Under the pieces are notes generated by a model. The model was not told the DNA's origin. It did no database searches and was given only the letters and a program-made list of their open reading frames with translations. A stretch of DNA of 64,000 nucleotides. It comes from Cellulomonas sp. APG4. Its GTDB lineage: Bacteria > Actinomycetota > Actinomycetes > Actinomycetales > Cellulomonadaceae. The stretch covers positions 35,685-99,684 of the forward strand of contig NZ_JAACYI010000014.1 of assembly GCF_009996735.1 (NCBI RefSeq), given 5' to 3'. Positions 61,603 through 64,000 of this stretch are shown here, piece by piece. Positions within the stretch are counted from its first letter, which is position 1. Every line of letters starts with the position of its first letter. The position numbers were made by a program, and so were the translations under genes.

Positions 61603-63222
61603 GTGATCACCGCGACCGCCCCGGAGCCGTTGGGTGCGGCGGTGACGGGTCGTCTCGGGCCGGCGAGCCCGACCCTCCTCGACGCCGTCACGGATCTGCG
61701 CCGGGACGTGGCCGCGACCGAGTTCGTGCTGCCGCTGCCCGGGGTCGAGGAGGCCGAGGACAGCCGCCGTCGGCTGCTCGACCAGCTCGACGACCACCTG
61801 CTGCCGCGTCTGCGCGAGCTCTCGGCGCCGGGGTTCGTGGTGGTCGCGGGCTCGACGGGTGCGGGCAAGTCGACGCTCGTGAACTCGTTGCTCGGGACCG
61901 AGGTGAGTGCCGCCGGCGTGCTGCGGCCCACGACGCGCCGGCCCGTGCTCGTCCACCACCCGGACGACGGCGACCTGCTCGCCGGGCACCCGCTCCTCGA
62001 GATCGTCGAGGTGGTCGCGCACGACGGCGTGCCACGCGGGCTCGTGGTGGTGGACGCGCCTGACCTGGACTCCCTGCTCGAGTCGAACCGCTCGACGGCG
62101 CACCGGCTGCTCGAGTCGGCCGACCTCTGGCTCTTCGTGACCACCGCGGCGCGCTACGGCGACGCCCTGCCCTGGTCGGTCCTCGACCGCGCGCACGAGC
62201 GCGGCACGTCGATGGCCATGGTGCTCAACCGCGTGCCCGACGCGGCGCTGGTCGAGGTACGTGGCGACCTGCTCGGGCGCCTGCGGGCTCGCGGCATGTC
62301 GAGCGTGCCGCTGTTCCTGGTGCCGGACCTGGGTCCGCACGAGGGCATGCTCGACGCGCGGCACGTGGCCCCGGTACGGAGATGGCTCGCGATGGTCGCG
62401 GGGCCGGATCGTGCGCGTTCGGTCATCGCGCGGACGCAGCGCGGTGCCCTGCGTGCCCTGCGGCCGTGGGTCGACGAGCTCGCCGACGGCGTCCAGGCGC
62501 AGGCCGACGCCCGCACGGCGCTCGAGGGGCTCGTCCGCGAGTCCGTCGACGAGCCCGCGCACGCCGCCGCGGACGCCGTGCGCTCGGGCGGTGCGGGGGA
62601 CGGTCCGGTGCGCAGCCGCTGGGCCGCGGGACAGGGCGTGCTCGACGGACGCTGGGGCCGGCGCCGCCGCGCGGCACGGCGTGAGGCCCTCGGCGCGGTG
62701 GACGCGGAGGTGCGGGGAGCCGTCGAGGTGGCGCTCGCCACCGCACGTGGGCGTGGCCACGCCGCGGTGCGGCACGCGCTCGGGGTGAGCGGGCTCGCGG
62801 GCGCCGCGTGGCTGCTCGACCGGCTGCCGTCCGCCCCGGCGCAGGACGACGTCGCGGCTCAGGTCGAGGAGTGGGCAGGGGGCGCCGCCGCCCAGGCCGC
62901 CCTCGCCGACGCGGGTGACCGACACGCTCGCCGCAGGTACGCCCGCCTCGCGACGTCGGCCGGACCCGACGGCGTCTCGACGCTCGTCCGGGCGGCGGCG
63001 GTGGGCCTCCCGGCCGCACGGCGCGTGCTCGACGACGGGCTCGGGAGCGTCGTCGTCGAGGACCTCGTGCGCGCGACGCGTGACGACCTCGCCGCCCGCG
63101 CCTCCGCCCAGGCCCGGGCCGCTGCGGACGAGGTCCTCGGCCCCCTCGGACACGCGGAGCTCGCGGACGACGCCGCCAGCAGGCTGCGGCTGCGCCTGGC
63201 CGTGCTCAAGGGGCTGGCATGA
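61603..63222 (+). CDS. Dynamin-like GTPase, first of a pair
   Basis: A 539-residue GTPase. The G1 motif is VVVAGSTGAGKSTLVNSLLG (about 79-98), G3 is VVVDAPDLDSLL, and a G4-like VLNRVPDA follows. After about residue 290 it is a helical stalk-like region rich in Ala and Arg, with a hydrophobic stretch (VSGLAGAAWLLD). No G2 threonine was assigned. It matches actinobacterial dynamin-like proteins that remodel membranes during division. The stop overlaps the second GTPase (ATGA). Confidence 0.85.
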   Translation: MITATAPEPLGAAVTGRLGPASPTLLDAVTDLRRDVAATEFVLPLPGVEEAEDSRRRLLDQLDDHLLPRLRELSAPGFVVVAGSTGAGKSTLVNSLLGTEVSAAGVLRPTTRRPVLVHHPDDGDLLAGHPLLEIVEVVAHDGVPRGLVVVDAPDLDSLLESNRSTAHRLLESADLWLFVTTAARYGDALPWSVLDRAHERGTSMAMVLNRVPDAALVEVRGDLLGRLRARGMSSVPLFLVPDLGPHEGMLDARHVAPVRRWLAMVAGPDRARSVIARTQRGALRALRPWVDELADGVQAQADARTALEGLVRESVDEPAHAAADAVRSGGAGDGPVRSRWAAGQGVLDGRWGRRRRAARREALGAVDAEVRGAVEVALATARGRGHAAVRHALGVSGLAGAAWLLDRLPSAPAQDDVAAQVEEWAGGAAAQAALADAGDRHARRRYARLATSAGPDGVSTLVRAAAVGLPAARRVLDDGLGSVVVEDLVRATRDDLAARASAQARAAADEVLGPLGHAELADDAASRLRLRLAVLKGLA

Positions 63223-64000
63223 GCGCGCGGCACGCGCAGGAGGTCGGGGCGCGGACGGCGGAGCTGCTCGCGCGGGCGGCGCACGTGCGCTCGGCGCTCG
63301 AGGGTGCCGGCAGCGGCGTCCCGGCCGGTACGCGCGCCGACGTGGAGCGCCTGCTCGACGCCGTCGCCGAGCGGCTCGAGCTGGGCGTCGACCACACCGT
63401 GGTGGCGCTCGTGGGTGGCACCGGATCGGGCAAGTCGAGCCTGTTCAACGCGCTCGCGGGGCTCGCTCTCGCGGACGTGGGGGTGCGGCGACCGACGACG
63501 TCCGAGGTGACCGCGTGCGTGTGGGCCCACGACGCGGGTGCGCTGCTCGACTGGCTCGCGGTGCCCGTCACGCGCCGTTTCGAGCGTGAGAGCGCCCTCG
63601 ACGGCGAGTCCCAGGCGGACCTGCGCGGGCTCGTGCTGCTGGACCTCCCGGACCACGACTCGGTCGAGCCCGAGCACCGCCGCGTGGTGGACCGGGTGCT
63701 GCCGCACGCCGATCTGGTGCTCGTGGTGGTGGACCCGCAGAAGTACGCCGACGACGCGCTGCACACGGGCTACCTGCGGCACCTGCACGGGCACGAGACG
63801 TCGATGCTCGTCGTGCTCAACCAGCTCGACACCGTGCCCGAGGGCGCGCGCGACGCCGTCCTCGAGGACGTGGGGCGGCTGCTGCGCGAGGACGGCCTCG
63901 CGCACGTGCGCTTGCTGGGCCTGTCCGCCGCCACCGGCTCCGGGGTCGCCGAGCTGCGGCGGGCGCTCGCGGACGCGGTCGCGGCGCACGGGCTCGCCGA
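63219..64000 (+). CDS. Dynamin-like GTPase, second of a pair (partial)
   Basis: 260 residues are visible before the window ends. G1 is ALVGGTGSGKSSLFNALAG (about 65-82), G3 LVLLDLPDHDSVE, and G4 VLNQLDTV. This resembles the YfjP/DynA-type GTPases and pairs with the preceding gene in one operon. The C-terminal part, including the membrane stalk, lies outside. Confidence 0.87.
   Translation, partial: MSARHAQEVGARTAELLARAAHVRSALEGAGSGVPAGTRADVERLLDAVAERLELGVDHTVVALVGGTGSGKSSLFNALAGLALADVGVRRPTTSEVTACVWAHDAGALLDWLAVPVTRRFERESALDGESQADLRGLVLLDLPDHDSVEPEHRRVVDRVLPHADLVLVVVDPQKYADDALHTGYLRHLHGHETSMLVVLNQLDTVPEGARDAVLEDVGRLLREDGLAHVRLLGLSAATGSGVAELRRALADAVAAHGLA

Overview
The window is chromosomal DNA from a very high-GC actinobacterium. 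The codon bias, frequent GTG starts, the ATGA/GTGA-coupled operons, the SmpB/FtsX/FtsE/PrfB neighbourhood, the ClpS-DUF2017-MurI-MBL-RNase PH-RdgB cluster and Orn beside tRNA-His all fit, and the overall flavour suggests Cellulomonas or a close relative (an inference, since no search was run). I see no prophage, insertion sequence or CRISPR array. Most of the window is core genome.

Positions 1-2,200 hold a zinc-starvation module. A Walker-A-less CobW-like gene (partial) diverges from a tightly coupled operon for cysteine-free L28, L33, S14, L31, L36 and L32 plus an HU-like protein. A 19-bp Zur-box-like palindrome sits inside the shared promoter. Positions 2,200-18,200 carry mostly single genes: a hydrolase, a pentapeptide/DinB protein, RidA, an ECF42-type sigma factor coupled to its DGPF partner, a class I FBP aldolase, an M15 lipoprotein, a divergent azoreductase/MarR pair with two matched operators, an S41 protease, a deazaflavin reductase, a DHFR-like protein, a degenerate ImmA/IrrE protein, two ATP-grasp/GGDEF genes and a HAD phosphatase. 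Two identical-length 66-bp hairpin repeats lie in this part, and a divergent relative lies near 25.4 kb.

Positions 18,200-32,800 contain tmRNA, a second GGDEF protein, a DUF2207 protein, smpB, an M23 hydrolase, ftsX, ftsE and, after a 6-kb plus-strand insert (GH31 glycosidase and a mod molybdate operon headed by an HTH-TOBE protein), prfB. Positions 32,800-37,500 are a Tad/Flp-type pilus or secretion operon read on the minus strand. Then come an ABC-2 exporter with a divergent TetR regulator that has a long N-terminal extension, a nuclease-like lipoprotein, a DUF4349 lipoprotein, and a helicase operon.

Positions 46,000-64,000 carry pncB, clpS-DUF2017-murI-MBL-rph-rdgB-ABC-F, thioredoxin, Bcp, a stand-alone GroES-like protein, a STAS protein, an ATP-grasp enzyme, orn, a PAP2 phosphatase, an FAD monooxygenase, and a coupled pair of dynamin-like GTPases running off the right edge. 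Four tRNA genes (Leu-UAG, Lys-CUU, His-GUG, Arg-UCU) lie here. Functions are inferred from motifs and context read directly from the translations.
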